NCBI RefSeq assembly: GCF_964340395.1
Contig: NC_135564.1
Location: 13,336,391 to 13,400,390, forward strand
Direction: 5' to 3'
Length of the DNA: 64,000 bases
Source: Glandiceps talaboti
Taxonomy: Eukaryota; Hemichordata; Enteropneusta; Spengelidae
Shown: positions 12,948 to 26,254 of the stretch, piece by piece
How the letters are laid out: every line of letters starts with the position of its first letter
Numbering within the stretch: position 1 is the first letter of the stretch
Notes under the pieces: generated by a model
The model's input: only the letters and a program-made list of their open reading frames with translations
Database searches by the model: none
What the model was told of the DNA's origin: nothing
Program-made: the position numbers and the translations under genes

Positions 12948-14380
12948 CTTGTCAAACTCACTTTACAAAGTGTTTAAACACATAGTGGGTGTGAGATGAA
13001 AACATAACATAAATCAGAACAAATCTGCCCTCTTCGCTACGGATATCACTAGGAAGAAAGTGACCAGTTTCTTGTAATTCAGTGCGGTTCACTAAAACTT
13101 GTCAAACTCACTTTACAAAGTGTTTAAACACATAGTGGGTCTGAGATGAAAACATAACATAAATCAGAACAAATCTGCCCTCTTCCCTACGGATATCACT
13201 ACAGTTTCTGTTTACAAACTAACAAACCTGGCATAGGTCGGAGTGTACTACTGGAGTGTAATTCTGTGTAGTTCAATAAAACTTATCACCCTTGTTTTAC
13301 AAAGTGTAGTGGGTCTGAGATGAAAATATAACATACATCACACAAAGTCTGCCTTCTTCTGCACGGATATCACTGGAGTTAACAAAGCCATAGGGTGTAG
13401 TGTACTCAATAAAGTGTATAGTTCAGTTGATCATAATTAAGTTTAGTTCACTTGTCATTCTAACTTTACTTAGTGTTTATATTTAATCACATAGTGAGTC
13501 TGAGATGAAATCAAAAAACTTAAATCAGAAAAAAATCTGCTCTCTTCTCTACACACATCACACAAGTTTTATGCAAATTAACAATTCCATACCATAGGGT
13601 GTAGTGTACTCATAGAGTATACAAAAGTGTAGCTCAGTTTCATATAATTAAATGTACCTTCACTCATAATCTTGGCTTCACTAAATGTTTATTTTAAACA
13701 CAGAGTTGGAGTTGAGACGAAATCATTAAAATAAATAACATCAAATCAGCTGTTATCTCTACAGACATCACTTGAGTTTAGGTACATGAGGTATGTAAAC
13801 TAACAAATTAACTAAGCAGTGTAGTAGTGGTGTGTAGAAAGAAAGTGTTTCCGTTTTTAATTTAAAAGCACATGATGAGTTTGAAATGACAGTACAACAT
13901 AAATCAGTGCCAATCTGCCCTCTTCTCAAGAGACATCACTGGAGTTTAGGTATGCAAACTAACGAACCTACTGGGTGTACTTTGAATGTAAGAGCCGTGG
14001 AAACTTGTCTGTTTCTTGTAGTTTACTGTAGGCCTTCATTTTCTAAGTTCTTAAAGGATCAGTTGACATTACAATTTTAATGAGAAAAACACGAGGCAGT
14101 CAGAGCTATAGAAAAAAGTTGGTTAAAAACAAAGAATATTCTTATCTAATTCTTATGGCTCCCCTGATAGGACAACACTAAAGTGAGAACTTGGGATTGA
14201 AATGCTGGCCTTTAAACTTTGAATACAGAGTGGATGTACTTCTGATGAACAGAACACACATCAGGACAAATCTGCCCCCATCTCTAGAGATACCACTGGA
14301 GTTTAGATACACAAACTAACACACCCACTGCGTCTAGTAGCATGTGTAAGGAAATCGAAAGTGTCCAGTTTCGTGTTGTC
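12948..14380. repeat. Decayed tandem repeat, ~150-200 bp unit, ~7-8 copies
   Basis: The first two copies (12948 and 13098, offset 150) are almost identical over 'CTTGTCAAACTCACTTTACA', 'GTGTTTAAACACATAGTGGG', 'AACATAACATAAATCAGAAC' and 'AAATCTGCCCTCTTC'. Later copies (near 13280, 13440, 13660, 13850 and 14240) keep the 'AAATCTGC-CTCTTCTCT-ACA--ATCAC' core but are longer and more diverged. A MITE-like element sits inside at 14051-14215. Confidence 0.85.
14051..14215 (+). mobile_element. TTAA-flanked MITE-like element, copy A
   Basis: Bounded by TTAAAGG (14051) and CCTTTAA (14209-14215), so a TTAA target duplication with AGG...CCT ends is possible. Internal blocks 'CTATAGAAAAAAGTTGGTTA', 'AACAAAGAATATTCTTAT' and 'GAACTTGGGATTGAAATGCTGG' recur in order at 60391-60543 and, inverted, at 36469-36644. 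It has no coding capacity. TTAA targets are typical of piggyBac-type transposases; that assignment is inference. Confidence 0.6.
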
Positions 14381-14389
14381 CGGTGTTTG

Positions 14390-15405
14390 AAGTGTGGCAT
14401 TCAGCTGTCTAAATATAACGATACATGTCCATTACAGCCTTACAGCGAGTTAAACAAGTCGTGTACCCTCCCACTACGACACATTCTTACTTTCAAACAA
14501 TCATGTTTCTGGTTTGTGAAGGAAGCGTGTACACGTGACTGAACATATCCTGAACTCAGCCAAGTAGAAGATCTTAGTTAGCCCACTCACTGTTGGACGT
14601 GCCCTCATCACACCATAGGGGGTGTTTCCGCCAATTTAGGCTAGTTAATTTATTGGAATGTTTTTTTCCTTAGTTAAGACTTGGTGAGAAACTATGTCTA
14701 AAAACTGTGACTGTCCCAAGCTCAAACTGGTAGCAATGGTGAGAGATATCTTTGAATTCACCAAGATATGTTTAAGTTTCAGTTACCAGTACCACTATCA
14801 ATGCATTGACAAAAGTCCTTCTGGTCTACACCTTAGTAGCATTTCGGATCACTTCAAAGGCAATGTGCCATGTACCAACAGACAAAACTCTTTGTTGTGG
14901 GTGACACAAGAAGAGTTTTCTTTTCAGTGACCACATAGTCAGGAATCGTCACAAGAAATTGCAGCTGTGATGCTTCAAATTAGATTAGAGAGTGAGAGAG
15001 AGAGCACACTGTCCATAAGTATATACAGTATTTTTGTACAGGGTTCTATTTGGGTACCTTCTACCTGACAAGTAAAAGATATTTTTACCCAGCTATCTCA
15101 ATGTCACTGTAACTATATATAGAACAATTGTGTAAATTTTAGTAGCCTGGATGTCAATGGGAAGGGAGATCTCAAACATTCCATGAAGAATAGCACTAGA
15201 TTAATATTTTACATGATATTGCTTGCTTTATGTTAACTAGAATTGGCAAGCTTTGTGACAAACCTCAGACACCAAACAGTTGTTCTGTGGTCTGAGAACA
15301 AACATAGAAATATTGCAACTATGGTTTGTACATGAGAACATACAATGTGTTTATGTATGAATATTATCAATAATGCATGACATCAGACGTCTTTATTTAT
15401 ATGTA
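14390..15405. other. Intron, unique, no gene seen
   Basis: Unique sequence with a short GA run near 14989-15003. Small open frames at 14694-14930 show no recognisable motif and no splice context. Confidence 0.5.
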
Positions 15406-15410
15406 TAAAT

Positions 15411-15488
15411 TGTGTGTGTATGTATGTATGTATGTATGTATGTATGTATGTATGTATGTATGTATGTATGTATGTATGTATGTATATT

Positions 15489-15558
<70 letters not shown>

Positions 15559-15584
15559 AGCACACACACACACACACACACACA
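15411..15584. repeat. (GTAT)n-(GT)n-(CA)n compound microsatellite
   Basis: (GTAT)n at 15416-15486, (GT)n at 15491-15555 and an inverted (CA)n at 15561-15584. The (GT)n and (CA)n arms are separated by only a few bases, so they could pair as a hairpin. Confidence 0.97.
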
Positions 15585-15589
15585 AATGA

Positions 15590-17290
15590 AAACTGAATAG
15601 TCTCAACAAAACTCAACTCAATTGGTTTCCAAACATTCTGACTAGCTGTCGCTCTGTTAACATAGCATTGTCAGGTCAGTATAGAAATAACTCTAGCATA
15701 TTCTTTTCTTTCCTAATTTCATGTGTTGTTTTATCTGAGTAACACAATATGTCGACATGTCCTAAACTGTTTTTCTAAGTATTGTTGTCTTACCCAACCA
15801 TGAAAGCATTAAGTGTATTACAACAGAACTATCACTGTACTTCTTGTTTTCCATTTAGCGAAAGAACAAAGGGCTGGCTAAAGTTAGTTGTGATTACATA
15901 TCGGTATGTGGGTAGTATCCATGTTATCTCAATACATTGCATTGTGTCAGGGCTTGGTGTACTTTATGTTGTACAAGACGTTTTATCAAAACACAGCTTT
16001 GATTTATATCACCATCCTATTCTACTCAGAGAGAGGCTTGGCTCCCCCATACCCCTATAAACTTCAATCACCACACAACATTAATAGTCAATGGTTCTTT
16101 TATGAGTTGTCTGTGTCCTATACAACAACAGAGCAGAGGACCAGGACGACAGATACTTCAGAATGTCCTGATGGCACTGACCCAGCAAAATTTAATGATC
16201 AGCTGTGCACTGGTACACACATCATCAGGGAAAAAAAAAACTCTCCACAATTATCAACAATGGGGCAAACCAACAAATAAACTAATGAATTAACAAGATA
16301 TACAAATCATTAAACACTGTTATGCTAGAAAGCTGTCCAAGCCCTCAGACATGAACGGTAATTAGACATCATAGAGTGGACGCTATTTAGACTATGTGTA
16401 CGTTTAACAAGTTGCACACATGCTCCAATAATCAGCTGGGTGCTGTGTTTCCTGTCCGAGTCATGTAAATGTCACATTCTTACAAAACCACTTGTGGTGA
16501 ACTGTGTCCAAACATAGAATATGCTACATTGGACAGAATCAACAGAAACAAGGGGCGCACTAGTTGTACGAGTAGCGCTGGCACAAGGACACTCGGAACT
16601 CCCGGGTAGTCATAATGAGGCGACAGGCAATTAAAATACTATATCAACAGGCCTACTGTGAGGACAGAGAAGCCAATGAGCTACAAAGCATGCTGGGACG
16701 CTCCGGCTCTATCTTCCAAGATTAAATATGACAAATGGGACTTCACTTCTACATAATCAATCATTGGTAATTCTAATGCAGTCACCTTTTTAATGATTGG
16801 AATAATTTCTTTATCAAATGAAGTTTTGGCCGAGGATACATGAATTGACTAATTGAATTAAAATGGATCTAATGAATAACTAGGCAGTGTGAAAGTAACC
16901 AAACATCTCTCACTCAAATTACTGCTATAAAAACTGTGTCTTGTCAAACAAACCAGCCTCTCAATGCCAACTACAACATGTCAGACACACAAAGAATGAT
17001 TTATCAGGCAATATATAGTTGTCACAAATGTTCCCACTCTGTGAGTGGTTGATATATATGAGCATTAAATAAAATCATTAGAAATCTGGTGTGCAAAGTG
17101 GACTATGAAGTGGTCACATCACTTATTGTTATTTTAGATTAAAGGTTTTTTTTTGCATTGTAATAGTTATGATTTTGATTAAAGATGATACACTAGGGCA
17201 CAGTGCCACTTTTCAACTCACTTCAGAAAGACAAACACGCTAGGTCTAGAGTCAAGTCGTGTGTGGATTTTTAGCTTATTGCCTTACTTC
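15590..17290. other. Intron, unique; complex block 16370-16750
   Basis: Mostly unique sequence. The 16370-16750 block is GC-richer, with CAATTAAAATA-like and ATTAAATATG cores, and could be regulatory, but this is untestable here. Open frames at 15782-16293 have no recognisable domain. Confidence 0.4.
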
Positions 17291-17294
17291 ATGT

Positions 17295-17296
<2 letters not shown>

Positions 17297-17360
<64 letters not shown>

Positions 17361-17521
17361 CCACATGAACAACTACACAGGCATGCAAGCATGCACACAC
17401 ACACATACACATACACATACATAGTATACATACATACATACATACATACATACATACACATACATACATACATACATACATACATACATACATACATACA
17501 TACATACATACATTACATACA

Positions 17522-17552
<31 letters not shown>

Positions 17553-17640
17553 CATACATACATACATACATACATACATACATACATACATACTCACATC
17601 CACACAGACATACAGGTCAAAAACAGACATGCAGACAGAC

Positions 17641-17682
<42 letters not shown>
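17297..17682. repeat. (CA)n-(CATA)n-(CAGA)n compound microsatellite
   Basis: (CA)n at 17299-17360, a CA-rich bridge, (CATA)n at about 17421-17593 with two CATTACATA interruptions near 17512 and 17522, then (CAGA)n at 17635-17684. The long T-H, H-T-Y-I and C-M-Y-V frames are repeat artefacts. Confidence 0.97.
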
Positions 17683-17685
<3 letters not shown>

Positions 17686-17689
17686 TACA

Positions 17690-18263
17690 TATAGACACAC
17701 ATACATTGATCTTCCAAGAAACAAAGCAAAACAAAGCACATTGCTTTTATCTATTCATATGATTGTATGTCTAACCACACAAGGCATACCCATGTATGCC
17801 CCCACCTAGTGTCCACTGAGCACGTCCTCTGCAGACTTTTTTTTGACTGCGGTCCAATTTCAGACCACATCAAGGACAGAAATAAAAAAAAAAAAAGATG
17901 AAAAAAAAAAGCCAAGTTAATGAATGTACTTACAAACTGGATGTTGTTGTGTTTGATCATTCATCGCCAGGGAGCATTGATTGCGGAAAGCAGAACACCG
18001 CAGACATCCAAGACAAAACGAAAACAAAAGAAGTAGTTAGCATGAAATATGAGCAGCATTAAAGTCTGTCCTGTACACTTTCCAGGCTATAGAAAACCTA
18101 GAGAGTTATGGGACCATCAATCAGTGATCACATACAAAGCTGATGACATGAGAACAAAGTTGGCTAGAATACACTACTTGTTGGGTAATTTGTTCACCCA
18201 TGTGTTCATACCACCAACACTGTCCCCCAGTACCTCACTAACTAACACATGCATACATCATGT

Positions 18264-18295
<32 letters not shown>

Positions 18296-18945
18296 CTAAA
18301 TCTTGTTAACATTCGTACCTTTTAATAAAGAAAAACATTCCTTTTGCCAATTTGAGCAATGTTTTATTTAGTGAAAAGTGCTGACATGTGGCTGTGGAAT
18401 AGTCAAAGCGGAATTGATTGAACTTGATACGATTGATCATCCCTTGGATACACATGTGAATAGCTAGGTGATTCCATTAATGTACAATTGTGAAAGAACT
18501 GTTCAACTCTTCCAACATTCACAGCGACAATTAAATTTAAAATGCTAGATTACTTTGGGCCACTTCATCTGGCAAGCTAATAATTATCCCTTGATTAGAC
18601 ACAGTAATGTGGCAACTCTTCTACTATTTCATTAGCACTTCATTTACCACGACCCTAGTTTAATCTACCAGTTTGTCACTTCCCACTTCAAATCATGACT
18701 TCTTTGTTAAACAGCTAGTATGACATGGCATCCAAACATCTACTACTCTCTCTTTTGGGTTCATTTTGCATTGACACGAATTTGTACAAGTTTTTAAATT
18801 TGACCTCCCTACACGAAGTGACTGTGTTAACTGATAGATTTGTTAGCCAGTCATTTCAAATGAAATACAAGTTATGTGTTTATTAGAGGCAATGGCGAAC
18901 AAGTTGTGTCTTCATTGTGAGAAGTATTGAGTTAGATTTGTGATG
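17690..18945. other. Intron, unique with small (CA)n
   Basis: Unique sequence with (CA)n-(TA)n at 18260-18297 and A-rich runs at 17881-17910. The minus strand at 17934-18050 has a long pyrimidine tract, a CTAAC branch-like motif and CATCCAG followed three bases later by GTAAGT; see findings. Confidence 0.45.
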
Positions 18946-18949
18946 TATT

Positions 18950-19985
18950 GGCCAACAAATCTCAACATATATACATCACTTACACATATTTTGACATTCT
19001 TACTTACAGATAGTAACTTTGAGTCCTTCAGAAATTCACTCATTCCCGCCAAAAATTTATGACCAAATTTTTTGTCTTTCTGAAACTCTTTTTTGTGAAT
19101 TTCAACTAATGCACTTTCCTGCCAACAAAATTTGGGTTTTCTTTAATTTTTTGACACATTTCAACTTATGCACTTTTTTACCAAAATTACTTGAAGAAAA
19201 TTCTTGCTTTTCTGAAAGTTTTCAAGTTGACCCAATGACCAATTTCAATTCTCAATGTATTGCCAAACAATCTTAACCTACATCATCAACATATATTTTG
19301 ATATTCTTATTTATAAATGTGAAAAGTTTGCGTTCTTCAGGACTTCACACATTCCCGCCAAAAATGTATGACCAAAATTATCGTCTTTCTGTAACTTTTT
19401 AACAAATATCAACTTATGCACTTTTCAGCAAAATTGTTTGGACAAAATTTTTTTGGTTTTCTTTAACTATTTGCCACATTTGAACTTTAATATAGGTACT
19501 TTCTTACAAAATTAGAATTCTTTCTTTTCTGTAATTTTTTATAAAGTTGACAAATTTCAATGCATTGTCGAACAATCTCAACCTTCATCACTTACATATA
19601 ATTTGGCATTCTTACTCATAGATATGAATAGTTTTGTGTTATCCACATTCCCGCCAAAAATTTCAGACCACAAATTTTCTTTTTCTGTAATTTATGAACA
19701 AATATCAACTTGTGCACTTTCTTGTCAAAATCATTCAAACACAATTGATGTTTTTCTGGAACTTTTAAAGTTGACAGATTTCAACTAATGCACTTTACCG
19801 CCACAATTACTTAAAGAACAAAATTAGTTTTTCTGTAACTTTTTGATAAATTTCAATAACAGTTTAGACAGGAGTTATTCTTATGCATAATGTGATGCAA
19901 TGTCATCACATTTCTTAAATTTTCCCGCCAAAACAGTAAGAATGGAATTTTAGTTTTTTCTGTAACTTTCTGACATAATTTTAAT
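18950..19985. repeat. ~305-bp tandem repeat, ~3.3 copies
   Basis: Anchors 'ACATTCTTACT' and 'CATTCCCGCCAAAAAT' recur near 18993/19044, 19300/19352 and 19608/19649, giving a unit of about 300-310 bp. Within each unit a ~60-bp sub-motif ('TTTCAACT-ATGCACTTT-CCGCCAAAATT') repeats several times, so this is a higher-order array. A partial fourth copy ends near 19985. Open frames inside are repeat-derived. Confidence 0.85.
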
Positions 19986-20484
19986 CTATTTTAGACAGAA
20001 ATGATAAAAATAAATCCTATTTATTGATAAAAATCAACATTATGATTTCAGAATGAACAGACGTACCATAATTTTCACTAAAACAGTTCAACAAGATCAG
20101 CTCTGATAAGGATACATTTGGGATATTACCTAATTGCTCAAGAATAACTCGGCAAGAATTCCTAGGTGCTTGCTTTTTTATAATATAAAAAAAAAAACTA
20201 AGCATCTATTTTTTTTAGAAAGTTTCATGAAAATTGAAATACTTGAATTCACACACTTCATTTTTTTACACGGAAATTCCACCCTTTAGCCTTGTCAGAC
20301 TTCTATGAAACTATCATAACACACATTTATAATTTGTTTGTCTTGTGGTATAGTGATGTTTAGAAGTAATTTGATCACATTTCATGACCTCATGAATGAG
20401 GACTGTTTCTCTAATAAAAACCAGTCTAAAATATTATTGAAACGTGTCAAAAAGTTACAAAAAAACAAAATTTGTTTAAATATT

Positions 20485-20550
20485 TTTTTGGCGGGAAAGT
20501 GCATTAGTTGAAATATGTCAACTTGAAAAGTCAAGAATTTTCTTTTTTAA
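20485..20550 (-). repeat. Inverted fragment of the 305-bp repeat
   Basis: GGCGGGAAAGTGCATTAGTT followed by 'GAAATATGTCAACTTGAAAAG' is the reverse complement of the motif found in the 18950-19985 array. It lies about 500 bp beyond the array, so a piece was inverted or reinserted. Confidence 0.7.
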
Positions 20551-20599
20551 GTAAATGAATATTTGGAGAAAACAGTTGAGATTTTAGCAAAAACTAACA

Positions 20600-21215
20600 T
20601 CCTCGTCGAAGTTTTGTATTTTTTTTAATACTGTAAATTAATACATAAAGAATTAAAAAGTAGAATTGAATAAGTCGAAGCAGACATTCATAAAAAATTA
20701 GGGGTTTCCTTCTTGTTTGGAAATTATGCATTCATTTTGCAGTTTTAGAGTTTTTTCTAACACTATAAATATAAATAAATTATAGATATGTGTTCTCTGT
20801 GAAATCATACATTGTATTTTGTCAAAATAAAAATATACAACAATGGCTTCATTTCATATTTTTGTTTTTTAACTCTGTAAAATGAATTAAAGAAATATGT
20901 TCACACAAAAAAATAAAAAATAAAACTGTTCATATTATAGTTTTTTTTACTAAAGACTGTAAAATGAATAAATCATAAACAAGTCATTGCCTTATCTATA
21001 AAATCAAACACTGTAATTTAGAAAAAAAACCTAAATGGTCATTTCATATTTTTACAGGGTTTTTTCTCAACACTGTAAAATGAATAAACCATAGACAAAA
21101 AATAAAAAAATAAAACTATGTTCATTTCACCGGGTTTTTTTTCTCTAAAACACTGTAAAATGAATAAATCATAGACAGGCCATCACCTTATCTGCAAAAT
21201 CATACAACTGACAAG
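20600..21215. repeat. Decayed tandem repeat around ACTGTAAAATGAATAAATCATA
   Basis: Copies of 'CACTGTAAAATGAATAAA' are seen near 20626, 20762, 20873, 20957, 21072 and 21153, each preceded by a T-rich 'GTTTTTT' and followed by 'CATAGACA'. Period is about 80-135 bp. The sequence is AT-rich and non-coding. Confidence 0.75.
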
Positions 21216-22770
21216 CAGAAGAGAGTCTTAGAGTTGACAGATCCAGTGACAATGAAGCATGATAGAGATGACTTGATAAGAACAGTGACTTGATGACAAG
21301 ACGATAATGAGTTGAGATGAAGTGTCAGTCTTAACTAACTAACTCATTACTCTTAATGACTACAGCATGTGTTGGCCTTCACTATCTGCTACATTGATAA
21401 CACTTTCTAGTTGTAAATAACAATGTACTACATTGAGCCACATCCTTACTACCATATTACCATTCCATCAACTCATTTCCAATATTATTATCTCTGCCTT
21501 CTCTCTGGAGCATTGAGGCCAACTTTCTTTTTTTATTCTTTGACTATAGTGAGAATGATTGAACGCTGGCAGTGGTGTAGTACTCACCCCCTATACACAC
21601 AATACAGTCGACATCAACGGTTCACACAGGTTCAGTCAGGCATACAGATTTACATGTCCATCGCACCATGATATTCCAACAGGAAAAAAAACAGACAAAG
21701 AGCATAAGAACAAAAGGAAATCAAAAGAAAATGGAAAAGTCAGTGTGAAAAGAGATTGAAAGTCAGCGCTGTATTATCACTAGCTACTTTGTCGGGCATA
21801 TACTGATAGCCATAAGCCCAAAAGCCTTAGGCCACTCAGGTTATTGTACATGAGCCAGTAATTGTGAAAGCTTGTTTATATTTGAAGTTAGAATGCTATA
21901 GAGAGGAGAAGAACCTTTTGTGGCTCACTGATTTGGTGCCACTGGTCAAGAATAAGTGAGACCGGCACAGTTGGCCTGCCTCACGTTTGGCTAAGGTAAT
22001 GAAATGCCAGCTGCTTGTAGCATAACACAGACAATACCCACAAACTAACAATGAAATAGAGAAAAGGCAACTTTACTATCAGACCGGACAGTTGTAAACC
22101 AGGGGTATCAACTCCGGTTTTAGCTGTCTTTTTAAAAACTACCAAATGTGTAGGCACTGGGCTGATTTATGAGGATAAGTCTTAAGAACTTGTGAATACA
22201 AGCAATTTGTGAAACAGCTGCATGTTTTTATTCTCTGCTAGTGGTTCTCTGTAAATGTTCTTGTCTTTCTAATGAGAACATGTAAATTGCATGCCTTACT
22301 ACCCACCCCTCATTGCCTGTACTATGCATCATTTCACGGTGTCGGCACAACAAAGCTACATTTGTTCACTTTCCTCTTTTCACTATCTCTATTGCAAAGG
22401 GGGTTGCACCCATTGAAGGTTAGTTTACAGGCTTAGCATTCTTAGTAACTGCTATTCTATTCAAGTTAATGCAGATTTCTTAATTATGGTTAGACCAAAT
22501 GAGATTAGTTGTAAACATGCCTTTCTGTGCTTCACAATTCACTTTAAAACTACACTGTAATGCCGGCGAGTCACAACACCAACATGAAAGCAAAATCCCC
22601 CATTTTCCCATGGTCGGCTACAGTCAATACAAGCAAAACATTTACATAAAACTGGTAATTACAACATGTATTAAGGATAGTACTTACATTTGTAAAATCC
22701 TGGTGTTGGTGTTGTCAGCAAAGAGGAACCATTTCATGGAAGAAAAAAAGAAGGGAAAAAAAATTAGCGT
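21216..22770. other. Intron, unique; one microexon-like signal
   Basis: Unique sequence. At 22688-22699 on the minus strand, 12 bases (D-F-T-N) lie between CACCAG and the perfect donor GTAAGT, with a TGCTGAC branch-like motif just upstream; see findings. No other coding signal is seen. Confidence 0.45.
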
Positions 22771-22774
22771 TGTT

Positions 22775-23235
22775 TGAATACACTGAAAATGTGCTGAAAT
22801 GGAATATGAACTATTTCAGGTAAAAAGAAACGAAAAAAGAGAGATGTTTCAAAACTTGAAATTGAGCTGAAATTGGGATGTGAGAAGAATCAAAATGTAT
22901 CGTTTAGTTGTCTTCAAAAAGGAAATATTGCAAGAAAAATGTGGGTTTTTTTTAAAGTTATGTTCAAAAAGTTGAAATAGCGCTGAATGTGGGATGTGAA
23001 AACAATCAAAATCTGTATCGCCTATTCGTCATAAAAAAGGAACTGTACATGTATTTCAAGAAAAAAACAAAAATAAGTGAAAAAAATAATTTTCAAGAAT
23101 TTGCAAAATCTGTATTGACTATTTGTCATAAAAAAAGGAACTATAGGTGTATTTCAAGAAAAAAAGTGAAAAAAGTAATGTTAAAAAAGTTAAAATTGTG
23201 CTGAAATTGGGATGTGAGAAGAATCAGAATGTATT
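22775..23235. repeat. ~115-bp tandem repeat, ~4 copies
   Basis: 'GCTGAAATTGGGATGTGAGA' followed by 'AGAATCAAAATGTATCG' recurs near 22867, 22981 and 23199, with a more diverged copy near 23100. The second half is 'AAAAAAGGAACT-TA-ATGTATTTCAAGAAAAAAA'. Period is about 112-118 bp. Confidence 0.85.
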
Positions 23236-23239
23236 GTCT

Positions 23240-24055
23240 AGTGGGCTGGTTTTTTATTAAGATGGGTTGTGATGTGATGACAGCTAATAGAATTGTGGTA
23301 GTATTAGAACGGTGAAATATCATGTAATAACATCGGAACACGGCAAGTCAGAGCAAATTAAGGGATTGGATAATCTATCACACGACTGTCAACTGTATAC
23401 TAAGGACAGCTAGAATAATAATCTTGTTGAACATATTGAAGTGTTCTTAATGAATAACTTGCATACTATATTCAATTCTTGGGGGGAATAACGCCGGTGA
23501 CAAATTGACATTCCAATCTTAACTACTACGTAATTTATACACTATTCAATTGAAATTCTTCTAATAAATTCATTGCAGCTGGATAATCTTGTTTTTGTTC
23601 TGCTGTAGATGATATTAAACTAGTGTAATCAATGATGGGACTTCACTCTTTCTGTTTAATCAATTTTAGTTGAATTTGTATTTTTTTTGTGTATGAGTGT
23701 GTGCGTAGACCGAATGAACGAAGCGACCGGGACAGACGAACTCTATGTCTGACTAGCAGCACATGTCACGGCGTTGTTATTGACTTTGACATTAATTTTC
23801 ATCACTAGTTTGACTAGTATGTCTTTCTGGGCATCTGCTACTAACACCTTTCATTATCTTTATTGGTTTTGCACGATAAAGACAACCAGGAAGGCAACCA
23901 AGCAATGCAAATTACACTTACAACTGAAATTTTAAACGGCAGTCAGACCATAGAGTGTGAGATGTCGCACATTGTCATTGCAGTCTTACTGCTATTTACC
24001 TACCCACTCATTCTCTCACACTACCTACGTTTATTTCATAATTCATCTCATGGCT
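23240..24055. other. Intron, unique, no gene seen
   Basis: Unique sequence. A locally GC-rich patch at 23700-23790 (ACCGAATGAACGAAGCGACC) stands out from its AT-rich surroundings, but carries no recognisable frame or RNA motif. Confidence 0.45.
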
Positions 24056-24059
24056 TGTC

Positions 24060-25070
24060 CCATCCTAGACTTAACACTCTCGTTTTATATTTTCAAAAAA
24101 ATAAAACACCTCATAGTTGACACTTCTTAATCTCATACTTCATATATAGTGCTGAGTTATTACAGTTTATTTTATATTTTCAACGACTAGAACACCTCAA
24201 TTTTAGCACCTTGTTATCTCATGCTCATCTCTGTCACTTTCTTATTAACTCTAGTGTACAATACCACACTATATAATTTTGGTTCATATTTTCAACAACT
24301 AAAACACCTCGTAATTTGCACTTTTTTTTATCTCAGGCTCATCTTCATAACTTTTTTTATTTACTTCAGTGTAATAATACTAATATAACTGTATTGCCAT
24401 TTGCATAAAATACATCGGAAATTCGCATTCCACGTGTACTCATAAAAAGTTATGAATAAAATTCAAAACTAAAGATTGGAAAGAAAACAACAACTGAATA
24501 AAATATTGGAAAGAAAATACAAGTGAAATATAAAAGCAAGAGATCAAATTACTATAATATATCAAACAATTTGTACAGTATCGCATTTCCGTTATTATAG
24601 CTTTATTTGAAAATATCAAAAAACCCTCAATAATTAGCATTTTTTTATCTCAAAACTAATCATTCTCGCTTTCATATTTATCTCAACATTATACTACTGC
24701 ATTATTTTAGCTTTATTTTACATTTCCGAAAAATAAAACATCACTTCTTTATTATACATCATTGTGTTATTTATTCCAAGACACAGTCCCACGTAATTAT
24801 CAATTTCCTTATTTTGATATTCCAACATAAAACACTTTCATAATTATTACTTCCTTATCTCCCTTATTTCATTTTAATATACAATACATGTATGTCGTTA
24901 TTATGCGTTTCTTAGTTTCCAGCCTAAAATAAAACACATAATCATCATCACATCCTTATCTTCTACTCATCACTGTCTCTGTTTCTTATTATATAGTGAA
25001 AACCTTGTTACTAGAATTAACAATATCGAAATATTTTTGCAATAAAACACATCATTTTTTTTTAATGCCC
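24060..25070. repeat. Decayed tandem repeat, ~100-110 bp unit
   Basis: Degenerate copies combine 'TTTTCAACAACTAAAACACCTC', 'AATTT-CAC-TT-TTATCTCA' and 'CTCATC-T-ATAACTTT-TTATT'. They are recognisable near 24090, 24180, 24290, 24605, 24730, 24825, 24930 and 25040. The whole kilobase seems to derive from one such unit. Confidence 0.65.
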
Positions 25071-25507
25071 ATATGGATTAGAATTGTTTATTTATTTATT
25101 TTGGATTTTTAATTTATTAAATAATTTTACTATGTTGAAATAACAATGTGAAATAACGTATTACCGAGTCCTTGTTTGTAACTCAAAAAATGACACTAAG
25201 ATGTGAAAAGAATAAAAATTTTATGTACAATGACAAACATTTTTACACATGTTTTTGAATGTTTTGCAATTTATTGTGTTATATGTTATTTTATATATTT
25301 TTCAAGTCGAAAAACATAATAAAATTGTTTTATGAGTTAAAAACTACCAAAATAAATACCCAATGCTAATCTATATGGCCACTTTAAATACAACATAAGG
25401 AGAGAAACAGCAATTTTTTTTTTTAAAAAGTAAATAAAACATCACTGTAACTTTTTTATTTAATAAATTATGTTCAAAAAAATGTGATCATTATCTGTGT
25501 TTGTCTC

Positions 25508-26250
<743 letters not shown>

Positions 26251-26254
26251 TCAT

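Noticed and set aside
14790-14825. Minus-strand GACTTTTGTCAATGC after AAG as the missing microexon
   Set aside because: Gives D-F-C-Q-C with no Gly and no donor at the right distance.
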